Origin: Tolypeutes matacus
Taxonomy: Eukaryota > Chordata > Mammalia > Cingulata > Chlamyphoridae
Direction of reading: 5' to 3'
Length of the DNA: 64,000 bases
Assembly: GCA_026826555.1 (NCBI GenBank)
Contig: JAKSZT010054570.1
Coordinates: forward strand, 1,624,947 to 1,688,946
The translations under genes and the position numbers were made by a program. Shown piece by piece: positions 23,682 through 35,410 of this stretch (within the stretch, counting starts at the first letter, position 1; every line of letters starts with the position of its first letter). The notes under the pieces are model-generated. The model was given only the letters and a program-made list of their open reading frames with translations. It was not told the origin of the DNA and made no database searches.

Positions 23682-23712
23682 AAATCAATAACAGAAAGAT
23701 AAAAGGAAAAAC

Positions 23713-24240
23713 TTGAAGCTCTGTGATTAGGTGCATATACCCTTAGAATTATGTCTTCTTGAAAATGTATCCCTTTTTCATTATTTAATGTCCCATTTTA
23801 TCCTCATTTTGAAATCTACTTTATCTGACATTAATATAATTCTTCCAGCACTGTTTTAATTAGTATTTGCTTAATATGTATCATTTTCCACCTTATAATT
23901 TTTAACCTATTTATGTCTTTATATTTAAAGTTGGTTTCTTACATACAACAGATACAGCACAGGGTCATGCTTTTTATACAGTCTGACAATCTATGTTTTA
24001 ATTAGTCTGTTTAATCCCTTTACATTTAATATAATTATCAATAAGTTTCCATTAAAATCTGTTATCTTGCTACTTGTTTTTCTATTTGTCGCATCTTTGT
24101 TTTTTTCCCAGTTATCTACATTTTCATGAAGACATAGCCCTTTGAGGGTTCTAGCTTTTATGTAGGGATCTTCGTTTATATTCATTGCAAGCCCAGGGTT
24201 TTCTCATCTCTCCCCATGTGGTTAATGAAACCCACAGTCA
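23713..24240 (-). repeat. L1 ORF2 endonuclease region, antisense
   Basis: TTCATTATTTAATGTCCCAT, TGAAATCTACTTTATCTGAC and TTTTAATTAGTATTTGC, read on the minus strand, cover the same L1 region as 22890-23000 on the plus strand. The two form a diverged inverted pair. No open frame remains. Confidence 0.7.
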
Positions 24241-25649
24241 AGATTAACAAATGCCCATAAGGCAGCCTAGGTCAATGTCATATTAATACTCTGGTCTTCA
24301 GCTTTCTCTTCTTTGGGGATCTTGGGGAATTTTTATTTTTATTTTTGCTATCTTGCAAGCTTAGCTATGCATTTGAAAAGGGACTTATTAAATTGTATCC
24401 ATTATTTCTAGTTTTGTTGCAGGACATTTTTCAGTATATCTAGCTTGTCTTACTTACAGAAATGGATGTCTGCATATGACCTTAAAGTATCTATTTAAGA
24501 ATGTTATTTTATGATCTTTAACCACAGACTTTAATCCAGTGTGTCTTGATGAGAATTTGGTAGTGGAAATTTTTGAAATTTTGGCCCATTTCTCTAGATG
24601 CTATTGACCAATAAAAGGAATGAAATACATGTTTCTCTAAATTTTTAAGATGAGTTAAATATAAAAGGTTGGTCTCAGAAGAGGATGTGATCCAACAGAG
24701 AAACAGATATTTACATTTTTTTATAATCTGAAAAATGACATTCAAGATTAATTTAGATTTTACTGTATAATTTCTGTTATTTCTAAAATCGTGTGAGTCT
24801 TACTAAAAGTTCCATTCAAGAGATAAAATGAAAGAGGTATGTTTTAATTTTAAAGGATTTTTAAATGACTTAGACTATTGTTATATAAAACTCATATATG
24901 TTGAATACTAAAAATGTAAGCATCTCAGAAAATAGAAAAAAGAATATTAAAGTTCAACTGAAATCCCATCATCTAGAAATAACCACCATTACCATTTTGC
25001 TAACACAAGTTTAAACATCTCTCTAGATGAAAGGATGAAAGGATGATTGGATGGATGGAAAGAAAAAATTATAAAATGAAGTCATAGACACTAATTTTTA
25101 TTTTTTTAAAGTATTAAATTTAATTTAACTAATAGAGGAAAAAAATACTAATGTGATATAGAATGTCCTGTAAGGATTCAAAGTATTTCCTTTAAATTTG
25201 TGTTTTTATTATTAGTTAATTCCAAAAACTGGGTGAGCAGAGGAAGCTACATTTGGAGAAAATGATGAAAGAATAAAATATCAGGCCAGGTGAATCTTGA
25301 ATTTTTTGTGAAGTAATTGATGAATCATAATTAAAAGTAAGGCAATTTTTTTTCATTTTACTTTCAAACCATTTAAAGCCAGTTGAGCAGGAAGCATGGT
25401 AGTTTAGAAGCATTGCAAACCTGCCATCCAAGAAACAAAGATATGTTGGCCATATATGATTCTATGGGAATGGGCATGCTGGGGTTGGAGAATGGAACTG
25501 AAAAATGAGTTCAAGTCTCCTGTAAAATCTAAGTGTCATCTAATGAACTGCTTGCTTTTCTGCAAGGAAAATCACTGGGTGTGAAGTTTGAGATTATTAT
25601 ATGAATCCCAAAAAGAAAAGGATTATGTTTGTAAACTAATCTATTCCTC
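24241..25649. other. AT-rich intronic sequence
   Basis: The left part (to about 24480) may be further decayed L1. The rest shows nothing recognisable. A short (ATGGATGAAAGG)-like patch lies at 25026-25060. Confidence 0.4.
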
Positions 25650-26262
25650 TGGTTGTGATACCCTTTGATTGTATTAAATTCAGCTGAGGGATCTTTCATT
25701 TGATTACCTGTTCAGTTTGCTTTAGGGCTTTTTGATTCAACCACGTCAATAAGGTAAGACTCAAGTTGAGTCCCTGCCCCCTTGGTGGGTCTGATACAAA
25801 TGGACTCACATGGACAGACAGACACAGGAAGAGAGAGCTCTATCATTTTTTATCCTGCCATGTGACAGAAAGGAGAAGATTCAAACAGCTGAGGCCCTGG
25901 GGATAGATGAGCCATTTGCCTGATGACTTACAGCTGAAATCGAGAAGACACGAGAACGGCCGAGACTGATATAGAAGGTCCAGAAAGAAACAAGCCCTAT
26001 GCCAGAGATAGAGGAAGCCCTAAGAGATAAGCCCTATGCCACCTTGCGGCTGAGATCAGGAAGAAAGCAGAACAGCTGAGCCTGAGAGAGGACGCCCAGA
26101 GGGGAAGGCTGAAACCTCACAGGGATCGATGGCCATCTTGCTTCACCATGTGGCAACACACGGGGAACAACAGTAGCTGACTTCGGTAAGAAAGCATCTC
26201 TCCTGATGCCTCGATTTGGCCTTGGAACTGTAAGCTTTTACCCCAAATAAATCCTCATTATA

Positions 26263-26545
26263 GGAGACGGATATAGCTCAAGTGTGAGCGCCTTCTTCCC
26301 ATGTATGAGATCTCGGTTCAATCCCCCGTACCTCCTAAAAAACAAAGAAAGAAACAAAAAAAAAAAAAACCAGCTCTTACTGGGGAGTATATGTAGCTCA
26401 GTGGTTGAGCACCTGCTTTCCATGTATGAAGTTCTGGGTTCAATCCCCAATACCTACTATAAATAAATAAATAAATAAATAAATAGATAGATAGATAGAT
26501 AGATAGATAAATGAATGAATGAATGAATGAATGAATAAATAAATA
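26263..26545 (+). repeat. Dimeric DAS-type SINE with microsatellite tail
   Basis: Two tRNA-like heads, 26263-26338 (ATAGCTCAAGTG..GGTTCAATCCCCC) and about 26376-26458 (GTAGCTCAGTGGTTGAGC..GGGTTCAATCCCC), are joined by an A-rich linker (AAAAAACAAAGAAAGAAAC). An imperfect duplication AATAAATCCTCATTATA (26246-26262) / AATAAATTCCCCATTACA (26546-26562) brackets the whole dimer, so it inserted as one unit into the LTR. Confidence 0.82.
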
Positions 26546-26552
26546 AATAAAT
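26459..26552. repeat. Compound microsatellite (AAAT)n(GATA)n(AATG)n(AAAT)n
   Basis: A tetranucleotide array with phase changes, grown from the SINE tail: (AAAT) about 6x, (GATA) 7x, (AATG) about 6x, then (AAAT) again. Confidence 0.95.
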
Positions 26553-26629
26553 TCCCCATTACAAAAGCCAAAACCTTTCTGGTACTTTGCATCAGCACCC
26601 CTTTGGTAGACTAATACAGTGGACATTTC

Positions 26630-28019
26630 TTAGGAGAGAACCTGCCAAGTATGCCTCCCCCAGTGTGACATCGGAGTGGGATGTTAATAAGGCCTTGCTT
26701 TCTTATTTAAGATTTTTCAGATCATCCCATAAATAATCAGTTATCTTTAACTGAGCTTCTTGGAAGATTCTCTTCCATTTCATTCCTTTACACACTGCTG
26801 GAATAGCCTAGCAGATGGTTTTATTTGGGACACAAATGCAGCCTCTCTCCCTGTTGAAACATTGCATCTGTTGCCTGTCATCAACTCTTAGTATGGAGAA
26901 GGGTTACATTCAAGAGAAAGTGCAGTGGGAATTCAGATATGCAGTGTGAAATTAACCCAGCGTGGAACTAGCCTGAATTACTAGAACTTGCGTGACTATT
27001 ATTTTATAAAAATTGTTTTGATACTTGAGATGACCACGGTTGGTCAAGAGCTTGGCTTTATTGATTTGACCTCTGAGTCTAAAGCATTAATAGTTAATAA
27101 CAACCAAAAATGACTTGCATAAGCCAGTGGAAATCTAAGGGCAGGAAGTAATGGAGCAGCCAGTTTTAAAGGGAAGATCTCCATCTTAAAGTTTCCATCT
27201 TAAAGATCTCCAGCTAAAGTTTCACTGCTGTAATAAAATTGCAAGCTGGAGAACAGAGTATAATAATCCAGAATAAGGAAGTTCCATTAATGATCTAGGA
27301 GATCTGAGGACCAAGTTACTTGAGGAACTTTGCTTAAAGTATACAGCAAGCCATTTGGAGAGTTAAGCCATGACCAGGGCTACATCAGTAGCCATAACTG
27401 TCTCTCAGACCTTTATGGGTAAAGTCCATGCCTACATCCCATGTATTATACAGTTTTCAGTGTAAACTAGAGGTAGGAGCTTAATAAATGTTTAGTTGAA
27501 TTTAAGTGTACTTTATACTTTACTAAAGCATATATGATTTTGTGCTTTTACATATGGTTAAAATACCTATTTTTTCATATCATCCTCCCTATTATCCAAT
27601 AAGCTTGTTAGGTGACTATAATCCTAGCCTTCTAGGGCAGGATGACATGGCTTATTGGGAATTAGAGATAGGTAGTTCCCAACCTTAGAGTCTCTACTCT
27701 TTCTAGGCTCATGGAAGCTGAGACACAAAATTCTGGTTCCATTTCCTCTCCTGAGTAAGTCGCTTCATTTTGGGCCTTTTTTCTTAGGATAATCAAATAT
27801 TACTTCTCAGAGGTACTGGTCCTTAAAGACTGATGGGTTTTCAGTATTTAGCCAAGATGAAAGATGGGAGAAGAGAGAAGAATATGCATTGTAGAGAAAT
27901 GGTATAATCAAAGTCATGAAAGCTAAAAGGCTTGTTTGGACAGTGGTTCAAATTTGCATTGGTATAAAGTCATTGGGGGGAATGGTGGGAGATGAGATTG
28001 GAAATGCCCGTTGAAATTA
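26630..28019. other. Mostly unique intronic sequence
   Basis: No firm repeat or gene. A possible MIR trace lies at 27715-27840 (AGTCGCTTCATTTTGGGCC). A small imperfect internal duplication (ATCTCCATCTTAAAG / ATCTTAAAGATCTCC) is at 27177-27215. Confidence 0.45.
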
Positions 28020-28165
28020 TGTTGTAGAGACAAATTCAACAGTTATTTATTGACAACATGTTGTATGTCCAGCATCATGGGAGATTCCAAGGTTATGATG
28101 GTGAACAGAACAGGTCCCTGCTCTTATAGAGCTTATTGATCACTCGAGAAATATGTAGGTCTCTG
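28020..28165 (-). repeat. L2 LINE 3' end, antisense
   Basis: TTCAACAGTTATTTATTGAC, TATGTCCAGCATCATGG and GGTCCCTGCTCTTATAGAGC give the reverse complement of the L2 3' terminal region. Confidence 0.75.
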
Positions 28166-28427
28166 GATTACAAAAAGCAATTTAAACTTTCCTCACCAGG
28201 CAGTGTGATTCCTTTGATGGCAGGAAAATGATCCCTTCAAAGATGTGGAGGATTTCCCCCACCAAAGCTTTCTAGGTGATTGCAGTGGACATGTAGAAGG
28301 GAACAGAAAAATTAATTAGTGTGGTTTTAAAAAAGCACAGGCATGAGTTAATAAGGATATGAACTAGACAGTGGCAAAGGGAATAAAAAGAAAGGAGACA
28401 TGCCCAAAATGTTGGGTGAGGGGAAGG

Positions 28428-28459
<32 letters not shown>

Positions 28460-28829
28460 TATGGAATTTGTTGCCTTACTGAGTATAGAGGTCAAGGGAG
28501 AGAAGAAATCGTAGGCAACAGAAATATCATATCTTAGTGAGTAGAAGAGTAAGTTTGACACCTCAGTATATACCTTTTTGGCGAGTGGGAGGAGAAAATC
28601 GGGTCGATTTTAGAGAGTTGAAATCGAACTACCTGTGCAATGACAACATTGTATTATTAAGCAAGCAGCTGGAAATGGGAGGAGGCACACATCCTCTTGT
28701 CATTGACATAGAAGCCATCTTTGTAGTCCTAAGGCTGACTGAGGTCACCAAGGGAGAAAAGGCAACAAGAGACAAACAAATGACCAAGTTCAGAAACTCC
28801 TCAGAAATTACTAGGTTATCCATTTCTAC
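28166..28829. other. Unique intronic sequence
   Basis: No repeat or gene apart from the microsatellite. A 116-codon open frame (28537-28887) runs into the following L1 and is chance. Confidence 0.45.
28443..28462. repeat. (AT)n microsatellite after an A-run
   Basis: About ten AT units following A(15), within 28428-28462. Confidence 0.95.
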
Positions 28830-29275
28830 AGTGTATACAGTATCAAAAAATAGGGAACAACCTAAGTATTCAGTACTAGGGGAATAGTTGAATAAATTAC
28901 TCTCAATACACACAGTAGGATGCTTTGCAGATATAAAAGTGAATGAAGAAGATTTTTATGTAATAATAGGGAGAATGCGCCCGGATGTATAAGTGAAAAA
29001 AATGCAAGGTGTAGAAATATATATAGTATTTTACCTTTTTATGTAGGAAATATATGCGAATAAGAATATATAGTTATACTTTATTGTACTTGCATCAAAT
29101 AAAATATTGGAAGATTAAACAAGCAAGTAATAAAAATGGCTATTTGTAGGGGTTGAGGGGGAATAGGATAGACGGATTCAAGGGGTATGTCATCTTGATG
29201 TGTACGTTTGTTGTGTTGTTTTAATGTTTGAACTAAGTGAATGTATTAACTATTCAAAAAATGAACTTAAAACAA
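28830..29275 (+). repeat. L1M-type 3' UTR, sense
   Basis: AATAGGGAACAACCTAAGTA, AATAGTTGAATAAATTAC and TAGGATGCTTTGCAGATATA..AAGTGAAAAAAATGCAAGGTG follow the common L1M 3' end ('acaacctaaatgtcc..gaataaattatgg..aatactatgcag..gcaaggtgcag'). Confidence 0.82.
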
Positions 29276-30579
29276 GGAAGTGCAAAGGGCCAAAGCCTGT
29301 TTCTGGCACAGGGGACTCGGGAACTCTGTTTCTGTTTACAAAGAGGAGCGGGAGGTGATGGCGGAGAGAAGTAGACATCATGTGGACCACATAGCCAGGA
29401 CCTCCCTTCTTCTCAGAGAGAAAAGGCTTCGCAGAGGCTCATGGCCTTAAAAAAGGCAAGAGTGAGCAGAGCTGGCAGGTGGTGAGCAAGAGCTGGGTAA
29501 GACTCAATAAAGAAGCAGGTAGTCTGTGACATGCCCCAGTCCTGGTCTCCTTCCTCTCATTCACTCTTTCTCAGTGTCACAGATGCCGGCTCCCTCCTCA
29601 CCCACTCTGGTGAGCTGAGATGATGGTCTCGTCCCTGTTTCTCTGTTTACTTCCCTTTCTCGAATGTCACTTTGTCCTTGTGCAGATGCATGTCCTGTTC
29701 TTTCTCCTTTTCCAGGACTTTCCCGCAGTCTTCTTCTAGCCAGAACCAAAAGCACTTGCTCTTCCTATTTCACCATTCAAGGCATCTGGCAGCTTTATAT
29801 AATAATTGAATCTCAATTAATTCAGAGCAGAAAGCCTGAGGGAGCAAACTGGGACTCTCTGACAGTATAAGAGGTTCCACTCTGAAGTATAAGCCATTTT
29901 CATCTACTGCCCCATTGCGAAGCATGACATCTTCCCACTAATTAACGGCAACCTTTCTCAGTGATGAGCTACTATCTGGATTCCCAGAGACCATCTGGAA
30001 AAGAGCCTGGACACCGGAGAGTTTCTATTTTTATCAGGCTCTGGCATTGCACTCGCATTCCAGTAAAACTGAGCCAGAAGTTACAAAAAACTTGAATTGT
30101 GCTCTTTTTTTTTTCACCTAGGATCACTATTAACTTAATAAAGGGCTTTTTGCACCCTGTTATCTATTATACTACAAGGAAAGAGCAAAACAGAAGCCAG
30201 CTTTCAGGCAGAAATAAAAAAAAAAAAAAAAAACACCTCTTTAGCTTAAACACTCAACTTCTGGGGTCAGTTCCACCATATCCATGGAGGGCTGTGGGGG
30301 AAATTATTTTGCAGACACATTTAGGAGACTGAATGGATTGTAGCTCAGGTACATATAGGGCAGCATTAATTCCCCACAGTGGATCATGTTTGGAGTGGGG
30401 GCAGGACATGTGTAGTAGAGGTAGGGATGGAGTGGGGGTGCAATGGGGATTTTCTTTTTGCCCAAAACTTCAGAGAAAGAAAACTCAGGTCAACATTATC
30501 AGCTTTGGTCTCAGAACAAAAGGGTTGTGGCCCCCAAAATAATGCAGTTAGTATTGTAGCCTATTGCCTGCATTCACAA
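29276..30579. other. Unique intronic sequence
   Basis: No repeat or gene recognised, apart from an A(18) run at 30217-30233. Confidence 0.5.
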
Positions 30580-30735
30580 CGCACTTCTTCTTCCTTGTTG
30601 AGTGGACTCAGAGAAGTCACTTGGCCTCTCTCTGTGCCTGTGATCATACTTTACCTCATAGGACTTTGGTAAAGCTAGCATGAAACAATAAGCGCCGGGC
30701 ATGTAGTGAGCTCTCCATCAGCATTAGGTCCTGTT
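30580..30735 (+). repeat. MIR SINE
   Basis: AAGTCACTTGGCCTCTCTCTG, ACCTCATAGGACTTTGG and GGGCATGTAGTGAGCTCTCC match the MIR core-to-tail order. Confidence 0.72.
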
Positions 30736-31552
30736 TTATGTAAAGTTTTGGTCTCCCTTCTCTGCATCTTTGTGCTAGTCCAATAAGCAGGGAATCTGAT
30801 CCTCTTTAAGTGGAAATAATACCCACCCTGTGTAGCCTAACCAGTAAATATTAATTCAATATTCATTTATTGTCCAGTCTGCGTCACTTTAGAGAACAAA
30901 AGATAGCACTCTTAATTATGCTGAGAAAGCAGGCACAGACTGACCCCGTCCTGGGCAAATGAGGACGGTCGCCTTAAGTGAAGGGATAGTAAGCATATGT
31001 GACCCACGTTTTCAGAGGTCACTATGAGGTACATCTAACTGATCTTTTTAGGATATGATTCCAAGCCTAAAGTGAGTGCCCCAAACACCATTGGTATTAA
31101 GGAATTTCAGAGCCATGTCCCAGATCTCCTGAATCAGCATCTTGGGTGTTAGGGCCTATGGAAGCTGTGTGTGTGTGCATGTGTGTGTGTCAGTGTGTGT
31201 AGCCCCACAGTTGATTTTGATACACACCTATGGTTGATGCTCACTGATGAGCTATGAAATTCCAATTTCATGGCTTCTCTCTAGCTGTCAATAACAAAGA
31301 ATAAGAATAAATTGCATTTCTATCCAACCTTATGATTACTATTATTTTCCACCCATGTCATCTCATTTGATATCTAACACAACCATCCTCTAAGGGATCA
31401 GATGTTCTTCCAGTGGGACACACAGGGGTTACCTGGGTTGTCAGAATTAGTACTCTGAAAGTTTTAGTTTTGAGGTTTTCTACTTTGTATGATTATGTGT
31501 CCCTTAATATATATATATTATATATGTGATATATATTACAGTGGTATATATT
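30736..31552. other. Unique intronic sequence with simple repeats
   Basis: Contains a (TG)n-rich tract at 31170-31200 and a TA-rich tract (ATATATTATATATGTGATATAT) around 31507-31545. No gene. Confidence 0.5.
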
Positions 31553-31794
31553 AGGGTAATTCGGAATATGGATTCTGGAGCCAAATTGCCATGGTTTGAT
31601 TTCTCACACTCTTGCTTATTCGTTTTGTGACCTTGGGCAAGTTACCTGACCTTTTTTGTGCCTCAGTTTCTCATCGGCATAATGGGAATGATAGTAATAC
31701 CCACATTTAGGGTATTTTAGAGGATTAAAATATTATATGCAAAGTGTTTAGGACAATGTCTGGCACCTAGTAAGTTTTATAGGGTACCTATTAT
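31553..31794 (+). repeat. MIR SINE, nearly full length
   Basis: Best MIR in the window: GGATTCTGGAGCCAAATTGC, TTGTGACCTTGGGCAAGTTA, GCCTCAGTTTCTCATC, ATAATGGGAATGATAGTAAT, GAGGATTAAAATATTAT and GTCTGGCACCTAGTAAG occur in order. Confidence 0.93.
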
Positions 31795-32345
31795 GATGAT
31801 TATTATTACTGCCACTATGTGCCAGATAGCTTGGGATAAATGAATGGATAAGACAGACACATAGCCTTTGCCTTTAGGGAGCTCAGTGTTTAATTATAGT
31901 TTATAAGAACAAGGAATTACAATACAGTGTTAGGAGCTAGGATAAGGGAAGCATAGAAGAGTGTTTCACCATGCTTCACCCAGACTAAGAGAATTGAAGA
32001 AGTCTTTCTGGAGAAAGCAATAATTACCCTCAAACCTGAAAGATGAGTAGGAATTAGCCAGGTAGAAGATGTGAAGATAGGGAAGAGCAGAAGGAAATGA
32101 GCAGAAGCACAGAGAACTCCAGGAAGCTCTGAGAAGTTCAACAGGTGAGAGACAGAAGATGTGGTGAGTGAGTAACAGGGCAGGAGACTGGAGCCATAGG
32201 CAGAAGCCACCTCATGGAAGACCTTGTCAGCCAGCTGAAGGAGCCTGGACTTTATCCCGGGACAATGGAGAATCCTTAAAGGATATAAGCAAGGATGAAT
32301 TTGCATTTTTGAAATCACACCCTTGGTTTAGTAAGGATAAATTGA
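31795..32345 (-). repeat. L2 LINE 3' region, antisense
   Basis: ACTATGTGCCAGATAGCTTG, TTTAGGGAGCTCAGTG, AAGTCTTTCTGGAGAAAGC, TGAGTAGGAATTAGCCAGG, GGAAGACCTTGTCAGCCAG and GGACTTTATCCCGGGACAATG follow the reverse complement of the L2 3' region over 550 bp. It abuts the MIR with no gap. Confidence 0.85.
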
Positions 32346-32657
32346 ATTAGAAGGGGGGAGTATGCAGCTGAGGAGCATTAGTGGAAGGTTTAATAATCAA
32401 GATTAGAGATACGCTTACCACAGCAAGTCAGCATGAAGAGAAATGGGTGGATTCCAGAGAAATTCAGACAGTAAAATTGCCATGGCCCAATGAGTGTTTG
32501 GCTATGGAGAAGAAATTAGGGAAGAGCCAAAAAAGATAGCCAGCTTTTTGGCTTGGATAACTGGATGGAGAGTGGAATCATTCATGGATAAAAGGAACCC
32601 AGGAAGAAGAGCAGGTTTGGAGACAAATCGGATAAGATCAGTTTTTTACATATTAAG

Positions 32658-33072
32658 TTGTGATGGATGGAATAATGTCCGCCATAAAGACATGTTCAAA
32701 AAGGTCCTAAGCCCCAGTCCTGCGTGTGTGAACCCATTTGTCAATAGGACCTTTGAAGACATATTAGTTAAGGTGTGCCCAGACTGAATGAGGGTGGGCC
32801 TTAAGCCAATAATGCTGGGGTCCTTAGAAGGAGATGACTGAATAGGAAGAGGAGAACTCAGTCAAAACTAGAGGAGGAGACAGAAAGAGAAAGATCGCCA
32901 TAGGACAGAAGCAGAGATTGAGCCACCTCCAGAATGATATAGGTTTCAGAGAAGACAGGTCCTGCCTTAATGTTGGACTTCTATCCTCCAAAACTGTGAG
33001 ACAATGAATTCCTCTTATTTAAGCCAACCCATTCTGTGGTATTTGTCATAACAGCCCTGGCAAATTAAGACA
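32658..33072 (+). repeat. MLT1-like MaLR solo LTR with 5-bp target-site duplication
   Basis: A 415-bp LTR, TTGTGATGGATGGAATAATG ... CTGGCAAATTAAGACA. It is flanked by TTAAG at 32653-32657 and 33073-33077. Internal blocks GAGACAATGAATTCCTC..TTTAAGCCAACCCATTCTGTGG are MLT1-like. No internal viral genes. Confidence 0.85.
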
Positions 33073-33293
33073 TTAAGAAATATAAGACCTTTCCTGCCAT
33101 CATTAATGAAATATTAGGAAATGTACATTTACTATGTGTTATATCATGCATGTTCAGTGCTCATACCCAAAGACAGAGCAGGACTAAAAGAATATTTCGT
33201 GATAGTGATAGGTTTTTATTTCCTAGTTTTGTGAACAATTTGTTTGTATTTCATCAAGGGATAAATAGATCTGTGACTTACCTTTCACAATTT

Positions 33294-33345
33294 TTTTACC
33301 ATATGGTAAACGGGAGCCCTACTGATTGAGCCACAGCCGCTTCCC
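33294..33345 (-). repeat. Head-only DAS-type SINE fragment with its own poly(A)
   Basis: On the minus strand it reads GGAAGCGGCTGTGGCTCAAT, through the A box to about the anticodon-arm region (ACCATATGGT), then straight into A(5-7). It has no B box. A perfect 14-bp duplication ACCTTTCACAATTT flanks it (33280-33293 and 33346-33359). This is an independent insertion of a truncated template, not a decayed full SINE. Confidence 0.88.
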
Positions 33346-33689
33346 ACCTTTCACAATTTATGCACCTGATTTGAGATAGTTTATATTGTTGTATTATAAT
33401 CTGACACCATAATTTTTCCTCTTGGAATTTGCTGAGAGATCCCTGAGTAATCATCTTTTGATTCTAGCATTCCTCCTGTTTTGGAAGACTGGTTCCAATT
33501 TCTCTGCCCAAGACTATCTGGCAAAGGGAGAACATAACTTGATTAACCTCTCTCTCTCTCTCCTACTTTTTTCTGGTTAAAAAAAAAAAAAAAAGAAAAG
33601 AAAAAGAAAAATCATCAGCATGAATAGGAAAAGTGACCTTGTTTTTTATGGGAAACAATCATACACATTTTAATGTGATTATTTAGGGA

Positions 33690-35400
33690 CCCATCCTTTC
33701 CCTGAGCCCTGTATAATTGAAATACAATAAACTGCATGTATATAAAGTGTACAATTTAAACAGTTTTAACACATGAAACCATCATCACAATCAAGGCAAC
33801 AAACATTTGCATTATGCCCAAAAATTTCTTTATGCCTCTTTTAATCCCTCTCTCCACCTCTGTCCCCAAGCAAATGCTGATCTGTTTTCTGTCACTATAG
33901 ATTGGTTTACAATTTTTAGAATTTTATGTTAATGAAATTGTACAGTATGTACTTTTTATGTCTGTTTTCTTTCATTCAGCATAATGATCTGACATGCATC
34001 CATGTTGTATGTATCAGTAATTTGTTCCCTTTTTTGCTGATTTACCAATTTATTTGTTGATGGACATTTGGACTGTTTCCAGTTTTTAGCTATTACAAAT
34101 AGTTGTGACCATTCCTGTATTAGACTTTGTGTAACATATGTTTTTATTTCTCTTGGGAAAATATTTAGGAGAGGAATGGTTGGGTCATATGGTAAATGAA
34201 TGTTTATTTAACTTTTAAAGAAATCCTAAAATATTTTTCCAAAGTAACTCAATCTTTTACATTCCCACCAACAGTTTTTGAGACTTCCAGTTGCTCCTTG
34301 CCAACACTTGCTATGATCAGTTTAATTATATTTTAAGTTTAACCATTGCAATGGGTGTGAAGTAGTATCTCATTGTGATAATGATTTTACTTCATATCTG
34401 CTTGATGACTAATGATGTTGATCGTCTTTTCATGTGTTTATTGGCATTTGTTTGTTTTCCAGTGAAGTGTCTCTTCAAATATTTTGCCCATTTTTTATCA
34501 GATTGTATATCATCTTATTGAGTTGTCTAGTTTCTTTATACAGTCTGGATATGAGTCCTTTATTTGTTTTATATATATTGCAAATATTTTCTTCCAATTT
34601 GTGCCTTACCTTTTCATTTTTTAACAGTGTCTTCCCAAAGCAAAATTTTAATTTTGATAAAGTTCATTTTATGTTTCATGCTTTTGTAAGTAACCTTTGC
34701 TAAGTAACCCCAAGGTCACAAAGATTTTATCCCATAATTTTTTTCTAGAAACTTTATAGGTTTAGGTTTTATATTTAGGTCTACACTCTATTTTTAACTT
34801 ATTTTTGTGTATATTGTGAGATAAAGATCAGTGTTCATTTTTTTTTCAGTATGTATATCCAGATGAACCAGCAACATTATTGAAAAAACTTTCCTTTCCC
34901 AACTGATTGCCTTGGCACTTTTGTTAAAAATCAATCAACCATCTGTAATGTGGGTCTATTTCTGAGTTCTCTGTTGTGTTTTATTGATCTATACATCTAA
35001 CACTTTGTCAACACCAAATTGTCTTGATTACTGTAGCTTTATTTTAAGTCTTGATATCAGAGAAAGTCTTCCAATTTTGTTCTTCTTTTTAAAAATTGCT
35101 GTGGTTATTCTAGCTCCTTTGTATTTTCATATAAGTTTTAGAATCAGCTTGTCAATTTCAACAAAGAAAAAGTCTGTAGTTATCAGGATTGTATTGAATC
35201 TATAAGACAATTTGAGGAGAATTACCATCTTAATGATATTGACTCTTCTGATTCGTGATCTCACTATGTCTTTCTAATTATTTAGATCTTCTTTATTTCC
35301 TCTCAGTGTTTTTTCTTTAATATAGTTTCAGTATAGAGATCTTTGATGGTTTTTTAAAAATATGCCCTGAGAGTTTTATTATTTTTGATGATACTATAAT
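33690..35400 (-). repeat. L1M element, antisense, 3' UTR and ORF2 3' half
   Basis: Old L1 with its 3' end at the left: AATTGTACAGTATGTACTTT, CATCCATGTTGTATGTATC, GGTTGGGTCATATGGTAAAT, TTGCAATGGGTGTGAAGTAG, then the antisense ORF2 C-terminal region (TGTTCTTCTTTTTAAAAATTGC, TTGAATCTATAAGACAATTTG). No open frame remains. It is split by a SINE at 35411 and continues at 35819. Confidence 0.93.
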
Positions 35401-35410
35401 TGGGATTTTT

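Larger units (their letters stand above)
25650..26618 (+). repeat. MaLR/ERVL-type LTR, interrupted by a dimeric SINE
   Basis: The left part contains the ACTCACATGGACAGACAGAC, GAGCCATTTGCC and ATGCCACCTTGC blocks and ends ACCCCAAATAAATCCTCATTAT. After the SINE it ends CCTTTGGTAGACTAATACA (26600-26618), the typical 3' terminus of such LTRs. The AATAAA at about 26246 would be the LTR poly(A) signal. The 5' edge is not fixed. No gag/pol. Confidence 0.6.
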
